IMG/VR virus record: IMGVR_UViG_3300032173_000003
Coordinates: 1-64,000 of that record
DNA length: 64,000 bases
Source: a virus
Direction: 5' to 3' (one strand)
The notes under the pieces: model-generated
Databases searched by the model: none
What the model saw: only the letters and a program-made list of their open reading frames with translations
What the model was told of the DNA's origin: nothing
Made by a program: the position numbers and the translations under genes
Shown: one piece after another, positions 45,629 to 53,465 of the stretch
Position numbering within the stretch: the first letter of the stretch is position 1
How the letters are laid out: each line of letters starts with the position of its first letter

Positions 45629-45825
45629 GAATCGCGCAGTTCGGCAGCATTCATCATCTCAGGACAATGCCGTTCCATTATGCCATAAAGTTCCTCCATA
45701 AGGTCTCCGTAGCAATTAAGATCTTCAACCGGATTCAGGGCAGAGGCAATTTGTTCAAGAATTTCGTTTGGGGTGAGTTTCATGGGGAGTTGCATATCGG
45801 GGGTGATTGGGGGTTGGTCAGTCAT
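45625..45825 (-). CDS. Hypothetical small acidic protein
   Basis: 66 residues (MTDQPPITPDMQLPMKLT...), with LEQIASALNPVEDL. Overlaps both neighbours. Unknown. Confidence 0.6.
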   Translation of the reverse strand: MTDQPPITPDMQLPMKLTPNEILEQIASALNPVEDLNCYGDLMEELYGIMERHCPEMMNAAELRDS

Positions 45826-46516
45826 TGGTGGCCTCGGGGGTGGGTAGGGCGTTGGTTGGGGCCGGCACAGGCACTATTTCAACTATTCCCGGTATCCAGT
45901 ACCGCCCCTGTTCATCCCACCATCCCTCACGCCCCGGCAGGCGCTCGCTTACCGCCACTGGCTGCGGCGTGGGGTTGTTGATTTCATGCAATCGCCTGAC
46001 CACCTCAGCTAGTTCTGCTGGGGGTTGCGGCGTGGGGCGGCCCCAGCGGGCAACGACGGCTTTTAACCCGCGCAGGTGAATTTCGTCAGCAGTGCCACCT
46101 TCTGATAGACACGCCTTGTAAAATGCCTCTAGCAGTTCCTGGTCTCGGCCAGTGTGCTCAGCGTCGATGTAACTCGGGGGCAGCTCCGGCTGGGCTAGGG
46201 CGGCGCGGGCGCGGTTAATCACAGCGGAGAGGTTTGCGGTCCACCGGCTAACCGACATGCCTTCATCGGCATCATGTGCGTCAATAATCTCAGCGCACAG
46301 GGCGCGGAAGGTGTCAGTCGCTACCGGCGAGTTACCAGGATCGTCTCGGTCTATGGCAATCAACCGATCCATCTTGTCCTGGGGAGGCTGCGCAGCCTCC
46401 AGCGCCTCGATGCGGTCGCGGAGTTCAAGGATGCAGGCGGCGGGATCGATGCTGTCGGCGTACAGCTCAATGAATTCCCACTGTTCGGGCGTGGCGCGGT
46501 GTTGATTAGTCATTGG
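45818..46516 (-). CDS. Multi-module protein (HRATPEQW + RALCAE + DUF551-like)
   Basis: About 232 residues from MTNQHRATPEQWEFIELY. In order: HRATPEQW module with RDRIEALEAAQ and DKMDRLIAIDRDD; TFRALCAEIIDAHDADEG with RARAALAQPEL; a VARWGRPTPQP unit; and VSERLPGREGWWDEQGRYW, a DUF551-like end. It contains in one chain the modules that are separate genes at 2139-3396. Function unknown. Confidence 0.7.
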   Translation of the reverse strand, partial: PMTNQHRATPEQWEFIELYADSIDPAACILELRDRIEALEAAQPPQDKMDRLIAIDRDDPGNSPVATDTFRALCAEIIDAHDADEGMSVSRWTANLSAVINRARAALAQPELPPSYIDAEHTGRDQELLEAFYKACLSEGGTADEIHLRGLKAVVARWGRPTPQPPAELAEVVRRLHEINNPTPQPVAVSERLPGREGWWDEQGRYWIPGIVEIVPVPAPTNALPTPEATND

Positions 46517-46625
46517 GTAGGGCCTCCAGAGTTTCACGAAGATCATCAATAGCGTTTTGAGTACTTTGATACTTGTCTGCTACGTCCCTGATGTGCTCAA
46601 GTTTTTGTAACAGTTGTTCCTTCAA
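46506..46625 (-). CDS. Small helical protein, TTG start
   Basis: 39 residues: KEQLLQKLEHIRDVADKYQS, ending TLEALPND. TTG overlaps the stop of the upstream frame. The weak start makes it uncertain. Confidence 0.4.
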   Translation of the reverse strand: MKEQLLQKLEHIRDVADKYQSTQNAIDDLRETLEALPND

Positions 46626-46735
46626 GCTCGGCGGCTCAGGGCGGCGGCGAGTGCCTGGCGCTCATCGTCGTCAACCACGAACCATTCCGACATGGCATCC
46701 AGCACCGCCTGAGCAGTAAGGGAAAGGTTAGACAT
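46622..46735 (-). CDS. Truncated LSPAAQ-family protein
   Basis: 37 residues: SNLSLTAQAVLDAMSEWF, then DERQALAAALSRRA and stop. The family normally continues; here the second half is missing. Confidence 0.5.
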   Translation of the reverse strand: MSNLSLTAQAVLDAMSEWFVVDDDERQALAAALSRRA

Positions 46736-47105
46736 ACTGGTTTACCGCTCGATTGTAAAAGTCATTGAGTGCTTTGAGTACACTGGGCTCCAGCACAACT
46801 ACAGGTTCGTTACGATGGTCGTTTACAGTTAGAGAAACGGAATACCCGTCAAACTGGGCATACACGCCGTGTCCTAGGTGTTCAGTCCAAGGGTCATTCA
46901 TTTTAGGTTGAGGGATTAGTTTTACGGTTTGCTCCACCCATCCCCGATTAGTTGAGGGAGCTGTTAGCCTGAGTACGTGAGTAAACCAGTCCTTATACGA
47001 GCCGGTATAGAGGGAAATGCCAAGAATAGTGGATAGACCGTCAGCCTCGCCACTACACCACGTAGGGTACTTGTCCCCCACTTTGAGGGCATCGGTAATA
47101 ACCAT
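46728..47105 (-). CDS. Hypothetical protein
   Basis: 125 residues starting MVITDALKVGDKYPTWCSG; beta-rich (GVYAQFDGYSVSLTVND) with a helical C-terminus. Unknown. Confidence 0.6.
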   Translation of the reverse strand: MVITDALKVGDKYPTWCSGEADGLSTILGISLYTGSYKDWFTHVLRLTAPSTNRGWVEQTVKLIPQPKMNDPWTEHLGHGVYAQFDGYSVSLTVNDHRNEPVVVLEPSVLKALNDFYNRAVNQYV

Positions 47106-47145
47106 GATTTTGTTTAGTAGCTATGTTGGGGGGGGGTAAGTAAAA

Positions 47146-47283
47146 TTACTTAACAACAACCCTGCTCAGGAAGTTGGAGCGGCTTGCTTTGGCCTGGCGG
47201 ACAGCCTGGGGCTTTGCCTTGCCTTTGTGCTTACGTCCCTTTTGACGGGGACCCAGTTTGCAACGGATTGAATCGTTTTCCAT
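47146..47283 (-). CDS. Small very basic protein
   Basis: 45 residues, MENDSIRCKLGPRQKGRKHK then a long Lys/Arg/Gln run and SNFLSRVVVK. About a third of residues are basic, so nucleic-acid binding is likely. Preceded by its own promoter. Confidence 0.6.
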   Translation of the reverse strand: MENDSIRCKLGPRQKGRKHKGKAKPQAVRQAKASRSNFLSRVVVK

Positions 47284-47308
47284 CGGTGAACCGTGCCTTG
47301 TTCCCCCT

Positions 47309-47337
47309 ATTGTAGCAGCTTATGACCACGGGGTCAA
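47309..47337 (-). promoter_or_regulatory. Sigma-70-type promoter
   Basis: Minus-strand TTGACC, 17-bp spacer, TACAAT with extended TGC; serves the small basic protein. Confidence 0.7.
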
Positions 47338-47351
47338 CGGTTTGCCCAGCC

Positions 47352-47561
47352 TCACCCGAACCCGTGCTCATCCCAGAAAAGGTTAGCTTCATATAGGCCG
47401 CCGTACCAAATGGCCGTAAATAACCAGAATAGGCATATAGTTGCAAGCAGGAAAGGATAAATAAGCAGTCGCCTCAGGATGACAAACCACGGCAACAAAC
47501 CTGTGCGTCTGTTTTCGGGCCAGCGCAGAATCTTGATTAGTTTTTGTTCTTTAATAGCCAT
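47352..47561 (-). CDS. Small membrane protein
   Basis: 69 residues with one membrane segment (LLIYPFLLATICLFWLFTAI) and a basic N-terminus. Overlaps the RNA ligase stop by about 25 bases. Unknown. Confidence 0.6.
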   Translation of the reverse strand: MAIKEQKLIKILRWPENRRTGLLPWFVILRRLLIYPFLLATICLFWLFTAIWYGGLYEANLFWDEHGFG

Positions 47562-48571
47562 TCGTTACTAATTACTTTGAATGAGAATGAGGAATCGTAG
47601 GATTTGAATACCAGACCTTCGCGCTTGACTTCAGGATTTAAAGAAGGGCCAGTGGCATAGCTGAGCAATGCTTCGACATTATCAAAGCGGCTAGCCACAT
47701 AAGTGCGCAAATCCCAGATTGGAGTGTGCTCAAGGTTGGCCCCAAGGGCAATCAGAATGTCCTCAAGGAAGGCAAGACGTTGACCGGGCTTCATGTAGGT
47801 CCCGGCATCAATGTCAAAGATGTCAAACAGGTACAGGCGTTGGCCTTGAATTTTTTCCTGATTACCCTGGATTCCTTCGCCAATGAGTTCACCTTGGATA
47901 GCCACATTGTGGCCAGTCCTTTTGTTGTAAGCAAGCAGTGCCTCAACGATGTTTTGATCTCGGGCAGCTTTCCAGAAACTGTTCCCTTCTGTCTCTATCA
48001 AATCAAGGTTACGGCTGCATACACCGACCTCTCCATCCTTGACGTAGATTGTGCAAGAGGAGCCGTCGAGTTTGATAGTGACCTCAAAGGACTCATCTTT
48101 GTGCTTCTCAAAAATGTCCGAAACAACGTTCTGGCAACGTTCCTGGTCAGTTTTTGGAATGAAGCTGGGGAAGTTGCCCCTAGCTGTACCTGCAAGGCAG
48201 GCAGGGACAGGTGCTTCCCATTTTTGAATGCCCAGGGTTTCTGTAACATCGGTTCCAGGGTCACGGAAGAAGCTAAGCTCTACCGGCAGCAAAAGCCCCT
48301 GCGACAAAGTACCCCTGAGTCGGATAGTTCTCAAACGTTCACCTTTCACCCCATTATATTCACGGGGCTCTTTGCCTTTACTGAGGAATGGGGCAAGTTC
48401 GTGGGGGATCCATGAATCCACCTCACAATAAATCACAAGGTCGTTTACTTGATACTTATTGATAGTATCAACAACCCACCAACCATCTACCCGATAAGCA
48501 CAAATCTTATCTGCTTCTGGAATCGGTTTAATTTCTTCAATTTCTCGGATTGTTGCCAGTTTTCGTGTCAT
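47537..48571 (-). CDS. RNA ligase, DRB0094/Rnl5 type
   Basis: 344 residues. N-terminal OB-like region (LATIREIEEIKPIPEADKIC) then the adenylyltransferase domain: motif I EVTIKLDGSSCTIY with the lysine nucleophile, motif III region VAIQGELIGEGIQGN, motif IV EGLVFKS, motif V SFKVISNEWLLK. This layout is that of Deinococcus-type ligases that seal nicked RNA. With the kinase and phosphatase genes it gives the phage a full RNA-repair set. A truncated related start lies at 48962-49066. Confidence 0.85.
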   Translation of the reverse strand: MTRKLATIREIEEIKPIPEADKICAYRVDGWWVVDTINKYQVNDLVIYCEVDSWIPHELAPFLSKGKEPREYNGVKGERLRTIRLRGTLSQGLLLPVELSFFRDPGTDVTETLGIQKWEAPVPACLAGTARGNFPSFIPKTDQERCQNVVSDIFEKHKDESFEVTIKLDGSSCTIYVKDGEVGVCSRNLDLIETEGNSFWKAARDQNIVEALLAYNKRTGHNVAIQGELIGEGIQGNQEKIQGQRLYLFDIFDIDAGTYMKPGQRLAFLEDILIALGANLEHTPIWDLRTYVASRFDNVEALLSYATGPSLNPEVKREGLVFKSYDSSFSFKVISNEWLLKNKN

Positions 48572-48960
48572 TTCTTAAGTAATTAATTGCGGATTCTAAT
48601 AATTGAGGAGAGTCTTTGAATAATCCAAGTCCTTTATTGCATCCATTACACAATAACCCCCGGATTTGTCCTGTATTATGGTCATGGTCCACGGCGACAA
48701 CCTCTAAAGATTGACCTTTTCTTCTTTCTGGAAGTTTTTAATTATTCTCACATATGGAGCATTTTCCTTTAAAAACGATCTAATAACCCCAAAACTCATT
48801 TAGAGAAATTCCATACTTTTTGTTCAAAGTATGATTTCTTTGCATTTCGTAGTAGGTATCAATTTTTTTTTCTTTTTTCTCTACTGTGGGTAATACACAT
48901 CTCACCATTAGTCAGAGTATTACACCCATCTATTATACACTTTTTCTTTTTTCTTGGCAT
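48537..48960 (-). pseudogene. Recombination endonuclease VII (HNH) pseudogene
   Basis: Starts MPRKKKKCIIDGCNTLTN, then a frameshift and in-frame stops, but the catalytic core is still readable: a KCSICEN-type Cys pair, EVVAVDHDHNTGQIRGLLCN and GCNKGLGLFKDSPQLLESA. Such genes are common mobile endonucleases in phages. Its 3' end runs into the start of the RNA ligase gene and its ATG follows the truncated ligase copy directly. Confidence 0.7.
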
Positions 48961-48961
48961 T

Positions 48962-49066
48962 TTATTCACTTCCTACAATAGCGCACTCGATGGCGTCAGC
49001 GTCGGGGATGGGCTTAATGTACGTGATTTCACGGATGGAAGCAAGTTTGCGGATTGTATCAGTCAT
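48962..49066 (-). pseudogene. Truncated RNA ligase start
   Basis: 34 residues, TIRKLASIREITYIKPIPDA and a stop after IVGSE. Clear match to the N-terminus of the full ligase gene, but the DNA is well diverged. It is cut off exactly where the endonuclease VII remnant begins, so the endonuclease gene appears to have inserted near the ligase start. Confidence 0.7.
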
Positions 49067-49070
49067 TTGC

Positions 49071-49340
49071 TCAGTTGGTTGTGTTCTTTTGTTCGTTGGC
49101 CCACTCTACAAACTCCTCTACTTTTTCAGCAGAGGGGTATACTCTGTGTCCAAAGTCCTCTTCGACCTTTTCGTGATAAAAGTCCTTAAGCTCTACGTCA
49201 GTCAAGTCTTCGATGTCGTCTGCATCGATGTTAAAGTATTTGGGGCGGGCAGGTCCAGCGTACCCGTCATCAATCAGGTACTGGGCTCTAAAGGTTTCAC
49301 TCACTGTTTTATGGTTGGTAATTAGGAGGTGTATGTGCAT
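49071..49340 (-). CDS. Hypothetical acidic protein
   Basis: 89 residues starting MHIHLLITNHKTVSET, with YFNIDADDIEDLTDVELKDF in the middle. Unknown. Confidence 0.6.
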   Translation of the reverse strand: MHIHLLITNHKTVSETFRAQYLIDDGYAGPARPKYFNIDADDIEDLTDVELKDFYHEKVEEDFGHRVYPSAEKVEEFVEWANEQKNTTN

Positions 49341-49912
49341 TCATTGTCGCTCTCAATGAAAGTGCTAGGGCCGGAGCCAACACAATCAATCAAGTACCTG
49401 CTTTCCAGTTCCTCGGCCAAACTAAAACCAACACCTTGCCAATGCCATCTACAGTCAGGGTCTGAGTGGGACAGGTAGTCGCTGTATGAACTCCACTGAT
49501 GACCCGAACCTTTAGCTTCCCTCCTGTATACCCCAGAATCGTACTTAAAGTAATCCTGACGGAGACCCTCCATATGGAAGCGCTCCATGCGTTTAGAGTC
49601 AGGAATCTCTTCCAGCAGCTCCATGAGTCTACCCGGATTGTCCTTCAAGTACTCACAGATTTTCTCCAAATTTTCGTCCCGGTTAGTGCTCATTGTTAGT
49701 TGAGATTTGGTTTGTGGTTTTTGAAGTTGGCTATTCTGTTCAAGGTATGACCAAAGGAAATCACCGGGGTCAACTCTTGTGCCGCCCCAAGGACTGATAT
49801 AAACTCTGTGCCCAGCTTCACAGTGAATTGTGCTTTCACCTGTCTTAAAGTAGTGGATAGTATCTTCTAGCCACCGCTTGAACCAGCGTTTTACCGTACT
49901 GGTTGGTTTCAC
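49322..49912 (-). CDS. Hypothetical protein, GTG start
   Basis: 196 residues; GTG overlaps the upstream stop (GTGA). N-terminal 70 residues basic, followed by MSTNRDENLEKICEYLKDNP, which could itself be an internal start at 49693. Acidic C-terminus. Unknown. Confidence 0.55.
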   Translation of the reverse strand: MKPTSTVKRWFKRWLEDTIHYFKTGESTIHCEAGHRVYISPWGGTRVDPGDFLWSYLEQNSQLQKPQTKSQLTMSTNRDENLEKICEYLKDNPGRLMELLEEIPDSKRMERFHMEGLRQDYFKYDSGVYRREAKGSGHQWSSYSDYLSHSDPDCRWHWQGVGFSLAEELESRYLIDCVGSGPSTFIESDNECTYTS

Positions 49913-50109
49913 TTAAAGAAACCTGTTGCCAAAGCAATCGCTAACATTATTGCGGCAATCGCTATAAAAATCAGAAAGCTGATCCAAATTGGAGACAAGA
50001 CCCAGATCCAGGGCCATGCAATATAACCCGTTAACTTAAGACCAACAAATAGTACGGTCAGCAAACCAGTGAAGCCAATGCCAGAAGAAGAAGAAGAAGA
50101 GCTGCCCAT
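49909..50109 (-). CDS. Small membrane protein (LKLTG-WPW family, copy 2)
   Basis: 66 residues from MGSSSSSSSGIGF; two membrane segments, with LKLTGYIAWPWIWVLSP. Paralogue of 37434-37619. Confidence 0.7.
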   Translation of the reverse strand: MGSSSSSSSGIGFTGLLTVLFVGLKLTGYIAWPWIWVLSPIWISFLIFIAIAAIMLAIALATGFFK

Positions 50110-50159
50110 TGTTGAATACCGTGTTGCCCTAGTATAGCTCCTGAGGCGGGATCGTAAAT

Positions 50160-50429
50160 TCACCAGTCCCAGTCCCTTTCAATTAACTGCGTCACACCTT
50201 GACTTGCCAGCCACATCATGAACTTTGACTTGAAGCATTCGCCGCACATGTCAACCTCCACTTCCTGTCCGTAGCCGCCTTCGGGGTAGGAGTGCCCGTA
50301 TTTATGCTTCACAGTAACTTCATCCACTTCGAAGCTTCCCTCAACAATACCCTTCCCGCAAAGGTCACAAACTACCTTTTCTTCAACCTCTCTTGTGTAT
50401 TCAACTTTAACCGTCTTGTAGTGTTTCAT
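50160..50429 (-). CDS. Zinc-motif protein
   Basis: 89 residues from MKHYKTVKVEYTREVEEKVV; VCDLCGKGIVEG and VDMCGECFKSK give a paired CxxC zinc knuckle, with Gly/Tyr-rich loops between. Probably binds nucleic acid or a partner protein. Unknown. Confidence 0.65.
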   Translation of the reverse strand: MKHYKTVKVEYTREVEEKVVCDLCGKGIVEGSFEVDEVTVKHKYGHSYPEGGYGQEVEVDMCGECFKSKFMMWLASQGVTQLIERDWDW

Positions 50430-50442
50430 TTTGCCAGTCCAA

Positions 50443-50991
50443 TCATCGTTCAAGTCCCAGAGCATTAACCTCTTCGTCAGTGAGTTTAGCTAGCGCACTT
50501 TGGCGAAGCACTCCTTTACGATCTTCCCCTATTTTCCGACCGGTTTCTTTCCACCAATCGTAGATATTGCTGGTCTCGTCCAAGAGTTCAATCAAAAGCC
50601 CCTCGTATTCAATCAAAGTCATTGCCTCCTCTAGATACTTGAAAAGAATTTCCGGAAGGTCTTTGTCTGAGACTTCCAACCCGTACTTTCGGAGGTTGTC
50701 GGTAGCTTGGTTTTTTTGGCTGGGGCGAGGTTCAAGAGTCTCGTTGCCAATAAGGTCCATGTAAGTCATGGGTCTTTTGTTTAAGGGTTCGTACTGACTC
50801 AGAAATTTTGACAAGGGGAGAATAATGTGGTTTCCCATGAAAAGGTACCGGACATTTAGTTCTGGTTCCTTCTCACCAGTCAACAGACGGTTGGTAAGAA
50901 CTCGGGGAGGGTACAGAAGAATTTGAACTTCATGCTTGGGGTGAAGCTGGTTTACCCAGTAAGAACCTGGTTGAGGGAGTGTATCAGTCAT
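50443..50991 (-). CDS. Hypothetical protein
   Basis: 182 residues (MTDTLPQPGSYWVNQLHP...); N-terminal beta-rich part, C-terminal helices (LLIELLDETSNIYDWWKE). Unknown. Confidence 0.65.
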   Translation of the reverse strand: MTDTLPQPGSYWVNQLHPKHEVQILLYPPRVLTNRLLTGEKEPELNVRYLFMGNHIILPLSKFLSQYEPLNKRPMTYMDLIGNETLEPRPSQKNQATDNLRKYGLEVSDKDLPEILFKYLEEAMTLIEYEGLLIELLDETSNIYDWWKETGRKIGEDRKGVLRQSALAKLTDEEVNALGLER

Positions 50992-50993
50992 TG

Positions 50994-51290
50994 TTAAAGA
51001 ATCTCACTGACAGCCTCATCCGCAAGGTTACGGCAGTTGCTGCGTCGGTACAAGTATAGCACAGCCCAGTGGGGATGCCCGTAAGCACCACCCGTATAGC
51101 TGTTGTCACCCGTTTGGTAATTCCAGCTTACTCCGGTTTCATCGATGGTTGCCCCAACAGTGACCTGAATACCCGGCACCGTATCATCCTCATCAATGCG
51201 ATACTCATTGCTGATCTCGGGTTTGAGACCCTTGAGCAGGGACTCCACCTCATTGCGAAAGGTGGAGATTTGGCGTGGTTTCAGTGTCAT
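50994..51290 (-). CDS. Hypothetical protein
   Basis: 98 residues from MTLKPRQISTFRNEVESLL; the ATG at 51290 overlaps the upstream stop (ATGA type). Beta-rich with GGAYGHPHWAVLYLY. Unknown. Confidence 0.6.
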   Translation of the reverse strand: MTLKPRQISTFRNEVESLLKGLKPEISNEYRIDEDDTVPGIQVTVGATIDETGVSWNYQTGDNSYTGGAYGHPHWAVLYLYRRSNCRNLADEAVSEIL

Positions 51291-51514
51291 TTGAGATCCT
51301 TCCATTGTTGAATAACTTGGGGTTGAACGAACCATTCTTTAGGGTTATTATCGGATCCTACCGCAAAGTCAATCTCCATAGTTTGATTTGACTTAACGAT
51401 ACGGGGAACTCCGTATTGCACTTCACCTCCCGGAGTAGGAACATAATTCTTATGTACCCAAGCCCAAAACTCAGCGAGGTCAATTTCGATAGTGCCTTCA
51501 GCAGTATATGCCAT
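51287..51514 (-). CDS. Hypothetical small protein
   Basis: 75 residues, MAYTAEGTIEIDLAEFWAWV; beta-rich, Trp at several positions. Unknown. Confidence 0.6.
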   Translation of the reverse strand: MAYTAEGTIEIDLAEFWAWVHKNYVPTPGGEVQYGVPRIVKSNQTMEIDFAVGSDNNPKEWFVQPQVIQQWKDLK

Positions 51515-51522
51515 TGTGTTAC

Positions 51523-51690
51523 TCAGTTACCGTTCAGAAAATCAGCCATCGCCTCCTCATACTCCTCGTAGGTGGCAAAGCGGTCCCTAAGCAGTGCGGG
51601 AACCTCACGGGCAGCCTTAGCAGGAGCCTGAGGCAGATCACGGGCTTTTTCCCGGTAGTAAGCGTGGTAGACGGAGCGGTCGCTTTCCAT
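51523..51690 (-). CDS. Hypothetical small protein
   Basis: 55 residues from MESDRSVYHAYYREKARDL; helical and basic, ends EEAMADFLNGN. A promoter (TTGCCA, 17-bp spacer, TACAAT, 51720-51748) precedes it and excludes the outer starts. Confidence 0.6.
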   Translation of the reverse strand: MESDRSVYHAYYREKARDLPQAPAKAAREVPALLRDRFATYEEYEEAMADFLNGN

Positions 51691-51719
51691 GGTTGGTGGT
51701 TGTTGGCTGGTATAGGTTA

Positions 51720-51748
51720 ATTGTAGCACTCTGCCACGGAGTTGGCAA
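51720..51748 (-). promoter_or_regulatory. Sigma-70-type promoter
   Basis: Minus-strand TTGCCA, 17-bp spacer, TACAAT with extended TGC. Confidence 0.6.
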
Positions 51749-51859
51749 GGGCGGCTCAGCGACCGCCTTGCTTGCATCAGTATAGACCTTCTGGCATCCT
51801 GAGTCAACCCTTAGCGCTTTAGCCCGGTTCTTCGCCCCATAGAATGGTGTAGAAGGTCC

Positions 51860-52123
51860 TTATTTTGTCCTTCGGACCAAGTTCAGCGAAGTTGAAGTCT
51901 CTTTCTCGCCTGTAGCTATTCCACTCACTTCCAGAAGCTTGGGAGGCAACCATTGCTCATAGGCATCGCACACCCTGTCCCGTTCTTCTGGGGAAGGGCC
52001 AACCATTTTGAAGGGATTGCCTAAAGGGGTACTGCGGTGAACTGCCGCTCTGATTGTTCCCTCCGGTGGTTTCATCGGTCGGTTCCCAATGTGGTACTTA
52101 TTGACGACTTTTATCTCAGTCAT
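51860..52123 (-). CDS. DUF4326-like protein, C-terminus apparently lost
   Basis: 87 residues. VVNKYHIGNRPMKPPEGTI, VHRSTPLGNPF and RDRVCDAYEQWL match the start of DUF4326; the family normally ends with a short Cys-rich LxC-W/F-C segment, which is absent. After EQWL the frame reads an unrelated tail, and a second frame stays open further (EWNSYRRERDFNF), so a frameshift is likely. Confidence 0.55.
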   Translation of the reverse strand: MTEIKVVNKYHIGNRPMKPPEGTIRAAVHRSTPLGNPFKMVGPSPEERDRVCDAYEQWLPPKLLEVSGIATGEKETSTSLNLVRRTK

Positions 52124-52338
52124 TTTTCGACCATGAGGACAGACTGTCTAAGGACGTAGGGACTGAGAACGAGGATATTTCCCTTATCATCTTCAATTGA
52201 GAGGGAACCCTGATCATTATGGCAGTTATCACCAACTCCCTCCATCTGAAGAATTAACTCTTCATACCGAGTTTCATTGAAAGGTTCGTGAGCGGTTTGA
52301 ACGATTCCGAAATCTTTTGTAATGATTCTGATTCTCAT
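52120..52338 (-). CDS. Hypothetical small protein
   Basis: 72 residues (MRIRIITKDFGIVQTAHE...), alternating strands, ends QSVLMVEK. Unknown. Confidence 0.6.
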   Translation of the reverse strand: MRIRIITKDFGIVQTAHEPFNETRYEELILQMEGVGDNCHNDQGSLSIEDDKGNILVLSPYVLRQSVLMVEK

Positions 52339-52340
52339 TT

Positions 52341-53435
52341 TTAGATACCTAAAAGGTTGTCAAGTTGGGTGGGCCTAAGGGAACCTAACCACTGGCTAAA
52401 GTTGCCGTATTTGCCAGCACGGAGAGCGAAACAAGCCCCAGAAAGTTCTTTGGACTCAGCTAGGACAACTTGGGCAAAGTCCTTCTGGTTAAGGTCTTTG
52501 TGGGCCGCAACAGTGGCATTTACCCAATGTCCCATCGTTTCGATAGAAGCAATGTAGGAATCGAATTGCTCCTTGTACTCGGGGAAATGAAGCAGAAACT
52601 CTTCTAGGTCGTCATTGAGAAACAACTCAGAGAAGTCCGGCTCACCGTTACCACGCACCCTGTGCAACTGGCAATAAACATCAGATTTTGCCTTAGCCCG
52701 CCCTGAGCCATCAAAGAGGACAAACCCCTCATGGTCTGCTCCACGATTGTTAATCACGGACATCAAACCTTCCATGCTGCCAAAGTCATATGACTTTGCA
52801 ACTTCGTAACCATGTTGCAGACCAAAGTCTTCCAGGTCCAGTTCTTCAAAGTCCTGGGTACGGTCCCTAACAGCAAGCAGCGGTAGCTGCGGCTCAGCGT
52901 AATCCACTACAATGCGGTTGTCACGGTGGCACAGTTCAAAAATGTAGCAAAGGTCTGGATCCAGAACTTCTCGGGAATAACCAACTCCGTCGAAGACGGA
53001 CCAGAACAACTCAGCAAATGAGCGCCCAGTCGCACCAACCTCTGCAGCAGCCGCAACTGTACCGGAGGTTGAAACAATCCATTCACCCCCATAGTTGAAC
53101 ATTTTTATTAGCGAGCCATCATACTTTTCATAGACCTTGGTACTAGACCAGTCTAGTCCATGACAGTGGCCTTCGCCAACGTTGAAGAACCGGTCGAAAG
53201 CATACGCCGCTAGCTTGTAACAGCCTGTGCTGTCACGCTCCACTACCGCACCACGGCAAGCGCAAACTAGCGGATTTGATTTATCCGCCAGTATAGAGCC
53301 GTATTTCAGGTTGAAGAGATTCGGGTAGCGCTCATCTCGGCCGACACGAATGTCGTACTCAGCCAGTTCTTCCAGGGCATTAGAGCCCCGCTCATTCAGC
53401 CAGCCAATGAGGTAGTGGCGAAGATTCAGTTCCAT
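52341..53435 (-). CDS. RNA ligase, T4 Rnl1-like
   Basis: 364 residues. Upstream strand CRGAVVERD, motif I KVYEKYDGSLIKMF with the active lysine, motif III YIFELCHRDNRIVV, motif IV HEGFVLFDGS, motif V AKAKSDVY, then a long helical C-terminal domain as in the T4 ligase that repairs cut tRNA anticodon loops. Second RNA ligase of this phage; together with the kinase and phosphatase it fits tRNA repair. Confidence 0.85.
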   Translation of the reverse strand: MELNLRHYLIGWLNERGSNALEELAEYDIRVGRDERYPNLFNLKYGSILADKSNPLVCACRGAVVERDSTGCYKLAAYAFDRFFNVGEGHCHGLDWSSTKVYEKYDGSLIKMFNYGGEWIVSTSGTVAAAAEVGATGRSFAELFWSVFDGVGYSREVLDPDLCYIFELCHRDNRIVVDYAEPQLPLLAVRDRTQDFEELDLEDFGLQHGYEVAKSYDFGSMEGLMSVINNRGADHEGFVLFDGSGRAKAKSDVYCQLHRVRGNGEPDFSELFLNDDLEEFLLHFPEYKEQFDSYIASIETMGHWVNATVAAHKDLNQKDFAQVVLAESKELSGACFALRAGKYGNFSQWLGSLRPTQLDNLLGI

Positions 53436-53465
53436 TGTTTTCAGTGGGTGGTTTACTTTAGTGAA

